Source: Streptomyces sp. ERV7 | Lineage (GTDB): Bacteria; Actinomycetota; Actinomycetes; Streptomycetales; Streptomycetaceae | Reading direction: 5' to 3' | Assembly (NCBI RefSeq): GCF_001653515.1 | Contig: NZ_LYOY01000040.1 | Span: forward strand, 1,674,001 to 1,738,000 | DNA length: 64,000 nucleotides | Shown: positions 50,490 through 57,683 of the stretch, one piece after another | How the letters are laid out: every line of letters begins with the position of its first letter | Numbering within the stretch: position 1 is the first letter of the stretch | Translations under genes and position numbers: made by a program | The notes under the pieces: generated by a model | Databases searched by the model: none | Told to the model about the DNA's origin: nothing | What the model saw: only the letters and a program-made list of their open reading frames with translations

Positions 50490-52078
50490 ACCGGCACCTC
50501 CTCACCGCGCAGCGGCAGCCGGACGGTGAACTCGGCGCCCCCGTAAGGCCCCTGCGTCAGCGCCACGCTTCCGCCGTGCCGTGCGACCGTCATCCGCACC
50601 AGCGCGAGCCCGATGCCGCGCCCCGGGCTCTTGGTGGACCAGCCGCGCTCGAAGACGGCCTCCACGGCGGCCGGATCGACCCCGTGTCCGCTGTCCGCGA
50701 CCCGGACGACCAGCTCCTCGTCCTCGGTGGTGAGGGTGACCGCGACCCGGGCGCCCACGCTGCCCTGGGCCGCGTCGACCGCGTTGTCCACCAGGTTGCC
50801 CAGGACCGTGACCAGATCGCGGGGCGGCAGGGTCGGCGGCAGCAGCCCGTCCTCGATCGCGCTGCCCTGCGTCAGGCTCAGCTCGACGCCGTGCTCGTTG
50901 GCCTGGGCCGCCTTGCCGAGCAGCAGCGCGGCGAGCACCGGCTCGCCGACGGCGGTGACGACCTGGTCGGTGAGGGCCTGCGCGAGCTCCAGCTCGGCGG
51001 TCGCGAACTCCACGGCCTCCTCGGTCCGGCCCAGCTCGATCAGCGAGACCACCGCGTGCAGCCGGTTCGCGGCCTCGTGCGCCTGCGCCCGCAGGGCCTG
51101 GGTGAACCCGCGCTCGGAGTCCAGCTCGCCCGAGAGGTGCTGGAGTTCGGTGTGGTCGCGCAGGGTCACCACGGTGCCCCGGCGGCCGCCGCTGGAGACC
51201 GGCCGGGTGTTCACCACGACGATCCGGTCGGCCGTCATATGGACCTCGTCCGCCCTCGGCTCGCTCGCGAGCAGCGCCCCGGCGAGCGGCGCGGGCAGCC
51301 CGAGCTCGGCCACCGACCGGCCCACCGCGTCCTCGCCGAGCCCGAGCAGCTCCCGGCCGCCGTCGTTGATCAGCGCGATCCTGCGCTGCCCGTCCAGCAT
51401 CAGCAGCCCCTCGCGCACCGCGTGCAGCGCGGCCTCGTGATAGTCGTGCATCTGGCTCAGCTCGGCCGCGTTCATCCCGTGGGTGTGCCGCCGCAGCCGC
51501 GCGTTGATCACATATGTGCCGAGGCCGCCGAACGCCAGCACTCCGGAGGCGACCGCGAGCAGCGCCGCCACCTGCTTGCGCACCTGCTCGCTGATCTTGT
51601 CGATGGTGATGCCCGCGCTGACCAGGGCGGTGATCCGGCCGTGGTCGCGCACCGGCGAGACGACCCGTACGGAAGGGCCGAGCACCCCCATGTGCGTCTC
51701 GCTGAACGTCTCGCCGCGCAGCGCGGGCCGGATGTCGCCGAGGTACTTGCGGCCGATCTCGCCGGGCACGGGATGCGTCCAGCGGGTCCCGTCCGGCGCG
51801 AGGATCACCACGAAGTCGACGCCGGAGGTGTGCCGCAGGGTCTCCGCGTACGGCTGGAGGACCGACGTCGGGTCCTCGGAGCGGACCGCCTCGACCACCG
51901 CGGGCGAGGTGGCGACGGCGGTCGCGATGGCGGTGGTCTGGCGCCGCGCGGTCTCCTCGGCCTGGGCCCGGTCCTGGACGTACGAGTAGAGCGCGCAGCC
52001 CGCCACGATCGCCGCGACCAGCACCACCTGCATGGCGAAGAGCTGGCCCGCGAGGCTGCGGGGACGGGGTATGCGCAT
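50486..52078 (-). CDS. CitA/DcuS-type sensor histidine kinase
   Basis: This encodes 530 residues with the DcuS plan. One span (about 9-32) and a periplasmic PAS/Cache sensor (about 40-170, with VDFVVILAPDGTRWTHP) precede a second span (about 175-195) and a cytoplasmic PAS (HEAALHAVREGLLML). The phosphoacceptor is in QAHEAANRLHAVVSLIELG, followed by HATPase (VLGNLVDNAVDAAQGSVG, GHGVDP, GRGIGLALVR). It senses an external carboxylate and phosphorylates the regulator downstream. The start ATG at 52078 (MRIPRPRSLAGQLF) is the one nearest the first span. The divergent neighbour is a dicarboxylate symporter. Confidence 0.93.
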   Translation of the reverse strand: MRIPRPRSLAGQLFAMQVVLVAAIVAGCALYSYVQDRAQAEETARRQTTAIATAVATSPAVVEAVRSEDPTSVLQPYAETLRHTSGVDFVVILAPDGTRWTHPVPGEIGRKYLGDIRPALRGETFSETHMGVLGPSVRVVSPVRDHGRITALVSAGITIDKISEQVRKQVAALLAVASGVLAFGGLGTYVINARLRRHTHGMNAAELSQMHDYHEAALHAVREGLLMLDGQRRIALINDGGRELLGLGEDAVGRSVAELGLPAPLAGALLASEPRADEVHMTADRIVVVNTRPVSSGGRRGTVVTLRDHTELQHLSGELDSERGFTQALRAQAHEAANRLHAVVSLIELGRTEEAVEFATAELELAQALTDQVVTAVGEPVLAALLLGKAAQANEHGVELSLTQGSAIEDGLLPPTLPPRDLVTVLGNLVDNAVDAAQGSVGARVAVTLTTEDEELVVRVADSGHGVDPAAVEAVFERGWSTKSPGRGIGLALVRMTVARHGGSVALTQGPYGGAEFTVRLPLRGEEVPV

Positions 52079-52249
52079 GCCGGACAGTGTGCACCCGCGC
52101 ACATCACCGTTCGGACAAGGCGCGTGAACGAAATGCACGCAAGGGTGACCGGCGTCACAGCCTGGGCGATAGTCGCGGAGATCCATCGGGCCACCGGAAC
52201 ACAGACGCACGTACGCGGGACGCGTACGGAAGCAGGAGGAGGCACCCCC
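52079..52249. promoter_or_regulatory. Divergent promoter region between the kinase and the symporter
   Basis: These 171 bases separate oppositely directed genes and must hold both start signals. Short repeats such as CACGCAAGGGTGACCGGCGT and the CATCACCGTTC stretch could be regulator sites, but I cannot assign them. Confidence 0.4.
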
Positions 52250-53644
52250 GTGACCCCAGCAGCCGCACGCCGGGACCGTACGCACTATCTGTATCTCGCC
52301 GTGATCGCCGCGGTGCTCGCCGGTATCACCGTCGGCTTCGCCGCCCCCGGGGTGGCCGTCGAGCTCAAGCCGATCGGCACCGGCTTTGTGAACCTGATCA
52401 AGATGATGATCTCGCCGATCATCTTCTGCACGATCGTGCTCGGCATCGGATCGGTCCGCAAGGCCGCCAAGGTCGGCGCGGTCGGCGGGCTCGCGCTCGG
52501 CTACTTCATGGTGATGTCGACCGTGGCGCTCGCCATCGGCCTGGTCGTCGGCAACATCCTGGAGCCCGGCTCCGGCCTCCACCTCACCGAGGCGACCCGG
52601 CACGCGGGCGCCAAGCAGGCGGCCGGGGCCGGCGAGTCCACCACGGAGTTCCTGCTCGGGATCATCCCCAAGACGATGGTCTCCTCCTTCACCGAGGGCC
52701 AGGTCCTGCAGACCCTGCTGATCGCGCTGCTGGTGGGCTTCGCGCTGCAGGCGATGGGCTCGGCGGGCGAGCCGGTGCTGCGCGGCGTCGGGCACATCCA
52801 GAAGCTGGTCTTCCGGATCCTGTCGATGGTGATGTGGGCGGCGCCGCTCGGCGCGTTCGGCGCCATCGCGGCGGTGGTCGGCGAGACCGGCACGGACGCC
52901 CTGAAGTCACTGGCCGTCATCATGGTCGGCTTCTACATCACCTGCGCGCTCTTCGTCTTCGTCGTCCTCGGTACGCTGCTGCGCCTGCTGGCCGGGGTGA
53001 ACATCTTCCGGCTGCTGAAGTACCTGGGCCGCGAGTTCCTGCTGATCCTCTCCACCTCCTCCTCCGAGACGGCGCTGCCCCGGCTGATCGCCAAGATGGA
53101 GCACCTGGGCGTGAGCCGGTCGGTGGCGGGCATCACGGTGCCGACGGGCTACTCCTTCAACCTGGACGGCACCGCGATCTACCTCACGATGTCCTCGCTC
53201 TTCATCGCCAACGCCATGGGTGACCCGCTCGGCGCCGGACAGCAGATCTCCCTGCTCCTGTTCATGATCGTCGCCTCCAAGGGCGCCGCCGGAGTGACCG
53301 GCGCGGGCATGGCGACCCTGGCCGGCGGCCTCCAGTCGCACCGCCCCGAACTCGTCGACGGCGTCGGCCTGATCGTCGGCATCGACCGCTTCATGAGCGA
53401 GGCACGGGCGCTGACCAACTTCGCGGGCAACGCGGTCGCCACGGTCCTGGTGGGCACCTGGACCAAGGAGATCGACACGGCGCGGGTCGAGGAGGTCCTC
53501 GCGGGCCGCGTCCCGTTCGACGAGCTCGCGTTCGCGGCGAGCGACCCGCACGCGGCGGCCGCCCCGGAGAAGCCGGAGGTCACGCTCGCCAAGGACACCG
53601 CCGCCCCGGACGTTCCCGAGCAGCGGGAACCCGCCACCCGCTGA
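52250..53644 (+). CDS. dctA: Cation:dicarboxylate symporter (DctA family)
   Basis: This encodes a 464-residue membrane carrier importing C4-dicarboxylates with protons or Na+. It has about eight spans plus two re-entrant loops. Family signatures are the serine-rich LSTSSSETALPRLI, TGYSFNLDGTAIYLTM and the last GIDRFMSEARALTNFAGNAVAT. The start GTG at 52250 follows AGGAGGAGG at eight bases; a longer upstream frame is not coding. It is divergent from the CitAB-type pair, the standard layout for regulated dicarboxylate uptake. Confidence 0.94.
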   Translation: MTPAAARRDRTHYLYLAVIAAVLAGITVGFAAPGVAVELKPIGTGFVNLIKMMISPIIFCTIVLGIGSVRKAAKVGAVGGLALGYFMVMSTVALAIGLVVGNILEPGSGLHLTEATRHAGAKQAAGAGESTTEFLLGIIPKTMVSSFTEGQVLQTLLIALLVGFALQAMGSAGEPVLRGVGHIQKLVFRILSMVMWAAPLGAFGAIAAVVGETGTDALKSLAVIMVGFYITCALFVFVVLGTLLRLLAGVNIFRLLKYLGREFLLILSTSSSETALPRLIAKMEHLGVSRSVAGITVPTGYSFNLDGTAIYLTMSSLFIANAMGDPLGAGQQISLLLFMIVASKGAAGVTGAGMATLAGGLQSHRPELVDGVGLIVGIDRFMSEARALTNFAGNAVATVLVGTWTKEIDTARVEEVLAGRVPFDELAFAASDPHAAAAPEKPEVTLAKDTAAPDVPEQREPATR

Positions 53645-53716
53645 CCGCGTCCGGACAGGTGTCCACTACCGTGCGGGGCGTCCGTCCGGCAGCGGGTGGC
53701 GGGGAGAGCGAGCGGA

Positions 53717-54490
53717 ATGAAGATCGACTGGGACCGGCGCACCTGCGCGCGCAAGGGCCATGTGACGTACGAGCCGAGCGAGACGGAGCTGCGCGAGCGG
53801 CTGCGCGCCCACACCGGGCTCGGCGAGGCCTGGCGCTGTCTGCGCTGCGGCGACTTCGCCCTCGGCACCCCGCACGGCTCGGGGCCCGCCGACGACGCGC
53901 CGCTGGTGCCGCGCGGCAAGGTGCTGCGGGATCTGTTCATCCTGCGGTTCCTGGCCGTGGAGCGGCTGGTGCGCGGGGTGTTCATCGTCCTGGTGGCGGC
54001 CGCGGTGTGGAAGTTCAGCAACAGCCAGGACTCGGTGCGCAGGCTCTTCGACGAGAACCTGGACGTCTTCCGCCCGGTGTTCCAGCACTTCCACTACGAC
54101 CTCGACCACTCGCCGGTCGTGGACACCATCCAGAAGTCCTTCGGCTACAAGCACTCCACGCTGGTGGCGGTCGCTGCGGCGCTGCTCGTGTACGCGCTGA
54201 TCGAGATCGTGGAGGCCGTCGGGCTGTGGCGGGCCGAGCGCTGGGCGGAGTACCTCACCGTGGTGGCCACGGCGGCGTTCCTGCCGCTGGAGATCTACGA
54301 GCTGACCGAGAAGATCAGCTACCTCAAGATCGCCACGCTGGGGCTCAATGTCCTCGCCGTGCTCTACATCCTGCTCTCCAAGCGCCTGTTCGGCCTGCGC
54401 GGCGGGCGGGCAGCCTTTGAGGCGGAGAGGCACAGCGCGTCGCTGATGGAGGTCGAGGCGACGGCCGGCCTCGCGGTGGGGACGACGTGA
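53717..54490 (+). CDS. DUF2127 membrane protein with N-terminal Cys motif
   Basis: This encodes 257 residues. The soluble N-terminus carries TCARKGH and WRCLRCGDF, a possible zinc site. A DUF2127 membrane domain of about four spans follows (LRFLAVERLVRGVFIVLVAA, LVAVAAALLVYALIEIVEAVGL, WAEYLTVVATAAFLPLEIYEL, IATLGLNVLAVLYILL). The role is unknown. The start ATG at 53717 follows GAGCGGA. The small Lys-rich membrane protein downstream starts 14 bases after this stop, so they are probably one operon. Confidence 0.85.
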   Translation: MKIDWDRRTCARKGHVTYEPSETELRERLRAHTGLGEAWRCLRCGDFALGTPHGSGPADDAPLVPRGKVLRDLFILRFLAVERLVRGVFIVLVAAAVWKFSNSQDSVRRLFDENLDVFRPVFQHFHYDLDHSPVVDTIQKSFGYKHSTLVAVAAALLVYALIEIVEAVGLWRAERWAEYLTVVATAAFLPLEIYELTEKISYLKIATLGLNVLAVLYILLSKRLFGLRGGRAAFEAERHSASLMEVEATAGLAVGTT

Positions 54491-54504
54491 AGGGAAGCCG
54501 CACG

Positions 54505-54852
54505 ATGAGCAACACGAGCAAGAAGTTCGCCGTGGTACTGGCCCTGCTCCTGGGCACGGCCCTGGTGGCCCCGGCGGCGGCCGAGGCGGCGCCGGGCGCG
54601 GTGGTGCGGACGGTGTCCGCGCCGCCCGCGTCCGGCGCGCTCGCGCCCGCCGCCGCACCGGCGGCGGCGCACCAGGCGTTCGGACACGCCTCGCATGTGA
54701 CCCTGGCCAAGCCCAAGAAGAAGAAAAAGAAGAAGAGCTTCCTCAAGAAGCTGGGCATCTTCCTGCTGGTGATCTTCCTGCTCTTCGTGGCGTTCGTCGT
54801 CCTGGTGATCTGGCTGATCGTGCGCCGGATCCGCAGGCGCCGCGCCGGCTGA
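54505..54852 (+). CDS. Small exported protein with poly-Lys stretch and C-terminal anchor
   Basis: This encodes 115 residues. It has a signal peptide (about 1-28, ending AEAAPG), an Ala/Pro-rich external segment, and a run of basic residues (KPKKKKKKKSFLKK, about 69-83). A single hydrophobic span (LGIFLLVIFLLFVAFVVLVIWLIV) and an RRIRRRRAG end follow. The start ATG at 54505 follows AAGGGAAG. I do not recognise the family. Lys runs this long are rare in a high-GC genome. Confidence 0.75.
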   Translation: MSNTSKKFAVVLALLLGTALVAPAAAEAAPGAVVRTVSAPPASGALAPAAAPAAAHQAFGHASHVTLAKPKKKKKKKSFLKKLGIFLLVIFLLFVAFVVLVIWLIVRRIRRRRAG

Positions 54853-54864
54853 CGTACCCGCCCC

Positions 54865-55740
54865 TCACGGCAGCAGCGCCAGCTCCTGCTCGTCGAGGAC
54901 CAGATCAGCGGCCGCCGCCGAGTCCCGTACGGACTCGGGGCGGCTGCCGCCCGGGATGGGGATCACGTTCGGGGAGCGGTCGAGCAGCCAGGCCAGGGCG
55001 ACCTGCTGGGGGCTGACCCCGCGTGCACGGGCCACGGTGTGGAAGCCGTCGTACGCGGAGTCGGCGGCCACTGCCGACGGCCCGTCCAGCGAGCTCCGCG
55101 AGATACCGCCGAGCGGACTCCACGGCAGGAACGCGAGCCCCAGCTCGGCGGTGAGCCGCAGCTCGGGCTCGGCGTCGCGGACGGCGGCGGAGTAGCGGTT
55201 CTGCACGGAGACCAGCCGCTCCCCGAGGATGTCGCGGGCCAGCCGGATCTGTTCCGGGTCCGCGTTGGAGATCCCGGCGAGCCGGACCGTACCGTCGTCG
55301 AGGAGCTCGCGCAGGGCGCCGAGCGAGTCCGCGTACGGGACGGCCGGGTCCGGCTTGTGCAGCTGGTAGAGGCCGATCGCCTCGGTCCCGAGCCGCCGCA
55401 GTGACTCCTTCGCGGCGCGCTCGATGTGCTCCGGTCGCCCGTCGACGCTCCAGTCCCCGTTGTCGGTGCGCCCGCGCCCGCCCTTGGTGGCGACGAGGAC
55501 GCCGGAGGTGTCACCGCCGTACGAGGCGAGCGCGCGGGCGAGGAGCAGCTCGTTGTGACCGGGCTCGCCGCCGGGCGCGTAGTACGAGTCGGCGGTGTCG
55601 AGCAGGGTGATCCCCGCGTCGAGCGCGGCGTGGACGGTGGCGAGGGCGCGGGCCTCGTCGGGCCGCCCCTCGATGGACAGGGGCATGGCGCCGTACCCGA
55701 TGGCGCTGACCTTTACTTCTCCAAGTGTGCGGTACCGCAT
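54865..55740 (-). CDS. Aldo/keto reductase
   Basis: This encodes a 291-residue NADPH-dependent TIM-barrel oxidoreductase. Catalytic residues are in DTADSYYAP (Asp and Tyr), LVATKGGRG (Lys) and LYQLHKPDP (His). The C-terminal coenzyme loop reads IPIPGGSRPESVRD. The substrate is unknown. The start ATG at 55740 lies only one base from the preceding epimerase stop, so the pair was one transcript before the epimerase was truncated. Confidence 0.93.
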   Translation of the reverse strand: MRYRTLGEVKVSAIGYGAMPLSIEGRPDEARALATVHAALDAGITLLDTADSYYAPGGEPGHNELLLARALASYGGDTSGVLVATKGGRGRTDNGDWSVDGRPEHIERAAKESLRRLGTEAIGLYQLHKPDPAVPYADSLGALRELLDDGTVRLAGISNADPEQIRLARDILGERLVSVQNRYSAAVRDAEPELRLTAELGLAFLPWSPLGGISRSSLDGPSAVAADSAYDGFHTVARARGVSPQQVALAWLLDRSPNVIPIPGGSRPESVRDSAAAADLVLDEQELALLP

Positions 55741-55741
55741 G

Positions 55742-56431
55742 TCAGTTGTCCCCCTGGGTGGCGACCAGGGTCTGCGTCACGGCGTCGCCGAGCCAGTCCC
55801 CGGTGTGCGAGAAGGTGAAGCCGAGCTGCTCGGCGCGGGTGTTGTCCATGCCGTACGAGCGCCGGAAGGAGAACGGCGAGACCTCGCCGACCTCCACCGC
55901 CCGGTAGCGTGCGGGCCCGCCGTCGATCGCGGCCACGATGTCCTCGGTGGTGAGCGGGCCGTGCGAGGCGGCGTTGACGGGCCCGGTGAAGTCCTGCCCG
56001 CCCGCCCAGAAGAGGAAGTCGGCGATCTCGTCGACGTTGACGTACGTGGCGGGCTGGTTGGGGGCGGCCACGGCGATGGGCTCGCTGTCGCGCAGCCGGT
56101 CGGCGTAGTGCGCGACCCGCCCGGTGAAGTCGTCGGCGCCGCCGAGGACGTGGGCGACGCGGACGGAGACGTACGGGAAGGCGGGCGCGGCGGCGAACAC
56201 GGCTTCGGCCTGCCGCTTGCCGTCGCCGTAGTGCGAGTCGAGGAACTCGTGGTCATCCCAGGGGAGTTCGAGGTCGACGTCGATGTGGCGGGGGTCGACG
56301 GCGCTCTCGCGCACGGGCTCGGCCGAGTCCTCGTACTCGTACACCTCGACCGTCGACGTCATCACATAGCGTCGGGTGCGGTGGGCGAAGACGCGGCGGG
56401 CGGTGGCGGCCTGGCGCGGGGTGTAGCCGGT
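55742..56431 (-). pseudogene. 5'-truncated NAD-dependent epimerase/dehydratase
   Basis: About 205-230 codons remain (GYTPRQAATARRVFAHRTRRYVM, then TSTVEVYEYEDSAEPV, then the C-terminal substrate domain ending TLVATQGDN). The N-terminal Rossmann third with GxxGxxG is gone. Upstream of GYTPRQ the frame enters GC-rich intergenic repeats. An internal ATG at 56362 could give a shortened product that lacks the dinucleotide site, so it is presumably inactive. The break is beside two family-1 repeat arms. Confidence 0.8.
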
Positions 56432-56770
56432 TGCGGGGGCTCCGCCCCCTGCACCCCGCTTCTTTTCGTCTGCGGACCGCACTGGGTTGCTCGCGCAGTT
56501 CCCCGCGCCCCTAGGGGGCCGGCCGCAGGCCCCGCTCCAGGGGCGCGGGGAACTGCGCGGCCAGTCCCCACCGGCCCGCAGGGCGACGCGAAGCAGGATG
56601 CAGGGCCGCAGGCCGACACAGAGCGGGGTGCAGGGGACGCAGGCGCCGCAAAGGGGGCCGGGGTGTAGCCGCCGGGAAGCCCACTGCAACCCCCGGAGGG
56701 TCCAGGTGAAGGGGCGGGGTGGGGCCTCCTCCCTTGCCTTGACGTCCGCGTCAAGGATTACCGTCGGCTC
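56417..56770. repeat. Repeat-filled gap at the epimerase truncation
   Basis: This contains two family-1 arms in opposite directions (56485-56511, 56540-56567) and a family-2 element (56688-56725). A 13-base direct repeat CGGGGTGTAGCCG (56417-56429 and 56659-56671) bounds about 230 bases of repeats. No gene is seen. The MerR promoter must lie at the right end, where CTTGACGTCCGCGTCAAGG (about 56736-56755) forms a palindrome typical of MerR operators. Confidence 0.7.
56736..56755 (+). promoter_or_regulatory. MerR-type operator palindrome
   Basis: CCTTGACGTCCGCGTCAAGG is a dyad (CTTGACG and CGTCAAG around TCCG) located about 15 bases before the MerR start codon, in the position of a promoter spacer. 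It includes a TTGACG -35-like box. Confidence 0.65.
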
Positions 56771-57202
56771 ATGCGAATCGGCGAACTGGCCGCAAGGGCA
56801 GGCACCACCACCCGCGCCCTGCGCTACTACGAGTCGCGCGGGCTGCTGACCGCGCGGCGGGCGGAGAACGGGTACCGGGCGTACGACGAGGACGACCTGC
56901 GGCTGCTGCGGCAGATCCGGACCCTGCAGGACTTCGGGTTCGAGCTGGAGGAGACCCGGCCGTTCGTGGAGTGTCTGCGGGCGGGCCACGAGGCCGGGGA
57001 CACCTGCCCCGCCTCGCTCGCCGTGTACCGGCGCAAGCTCGCCGAGCTCGACGGGCTCATCGGGCAGCTCCGGTCCGTACGCGACCAGGTCGGCGTGCAG
57101 CTGGCGCGGGCCGAGACGGCCCGTGCCGAGCTGGAGGCCGGTTCGTCGACGCCCGGGGCTCCCGGGTGCGAACTGACAGGAATGACGGAGGGGTTGGGAT
57201 GA
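56771..57202 (+). CDS. MerR-family transcriptional regulator
   Basis: This encodes 143 residues. The winged helix-turn-helix MRIGELAARAGTTTRALRYYESRGLL and the second helix RAYDEDDLRLLRQIRTL are canonical, and a dimerisation helix follows. Two Cys in the sensor region (VECLRAGHEAGDTCPASL) resemble redox or metal ligands. The start ATG at 56771 opens directly on the domain. It overlaps the thioredoxin start (ATGA), so it probably controls thioredoxin and itself in response to a thiol-reactive signal. Confidence 0.92.
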   Translation: MRIGELAARAGTTTRALRYYESRGLLTARRAENGYRAYDEDDLRLLRQIRTLQDFGFELEETRPFVECLRAGHEAGDTCPASLAVYRRKLAELDGLIGQLRSVRDQVGVQLARAETARAELEAGSSTPGAPGCELTGMTEGLG

Positions 57203-57534
57203 CGGTTCAGGCCGTGGGTGTGGACGTGGTGACGGACGCGACCTTCGAGGCGGAGGTGCTGGCGGCGGATCTGCCGGTGCTCGTGGAGTTCACCGCCGAG
57301 TGGTGCGGCCCGTGCCGCCAGCTCGCGCCGGTGCTGAGCCAGATCGCCTTCGAGGAGGGCGACCGGCTCAAGGTGGTGCAGCTGGACGTGGACAAGGACC
57401 CGGAGACGACCCTGAAGTACGGGGTGCTCTCGATGCCGACGCTGATGGTCTTCCGCGCGGGCGAGCCCGTGAAGTCGATGGTGGGCGCGCGCCCCAAGCG
57501 CCGGCTCATGCAGGAGCTGGAAGACGTCCTGTAG
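57199..57534 (+). CDS. trxA: Thioredoxin
   Basis: This encodes a 111-residue disulfide reductase. The active site is FTAEWCGPCRQLAP, the cis-Pro loop SMPTLMVF and the C-terminal helix RLMQELEDVL. The start ATG at 57199 is coupled to the MerR stop. A terminator with a U-tract follows. Several thioredoxins are usual in Streptomyces, so the symbol is generic. Confidence 0.94.
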   Translation: MTVQAVGVDVVTDATFEAEVLAADLPVLVEFTAEWCGPCRQLAPVLSQIAFEEGDRLKVVQLDVDKDPETTLKYGVLSMPTLMVFRAGEPVKSMVGARPKRRLMQELEDVL

Positions 57535-57559
57535 TAGGCGATAAGTGCCAGAGAAACAA

Positions 57560-57593
57560 AAAGCCCCGGTCCGATATTGCGGCCGGGGGTTTT
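57560..57593 (+). terminator. Rho-independent terminator after thioredoxin
   Basis: AAAAAGCCCCGG-T-CCG pairs with CGG-CCGGGGG-TTTT around an ATATTG loop, 26 bases after the stop. It is one of the few classical A-stem-T terminators here. Confidence 0.85.
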
Positions 57594-57683
57594 CTCTGCG
57601 TATATTGGACTCTTCGTGTGTGCGTGAATAACAAACACATGAAGAACCCTTACAGAAAGCACTGTATCGCGTCAGGAGCGGAA

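Noticed and set aside
57540..57683. Riboswitch or known element controlling helD
   Set aside because: Apart from the thioredoxin terminator and an AT-rich promoter-like stretch I cannot match a known motif.
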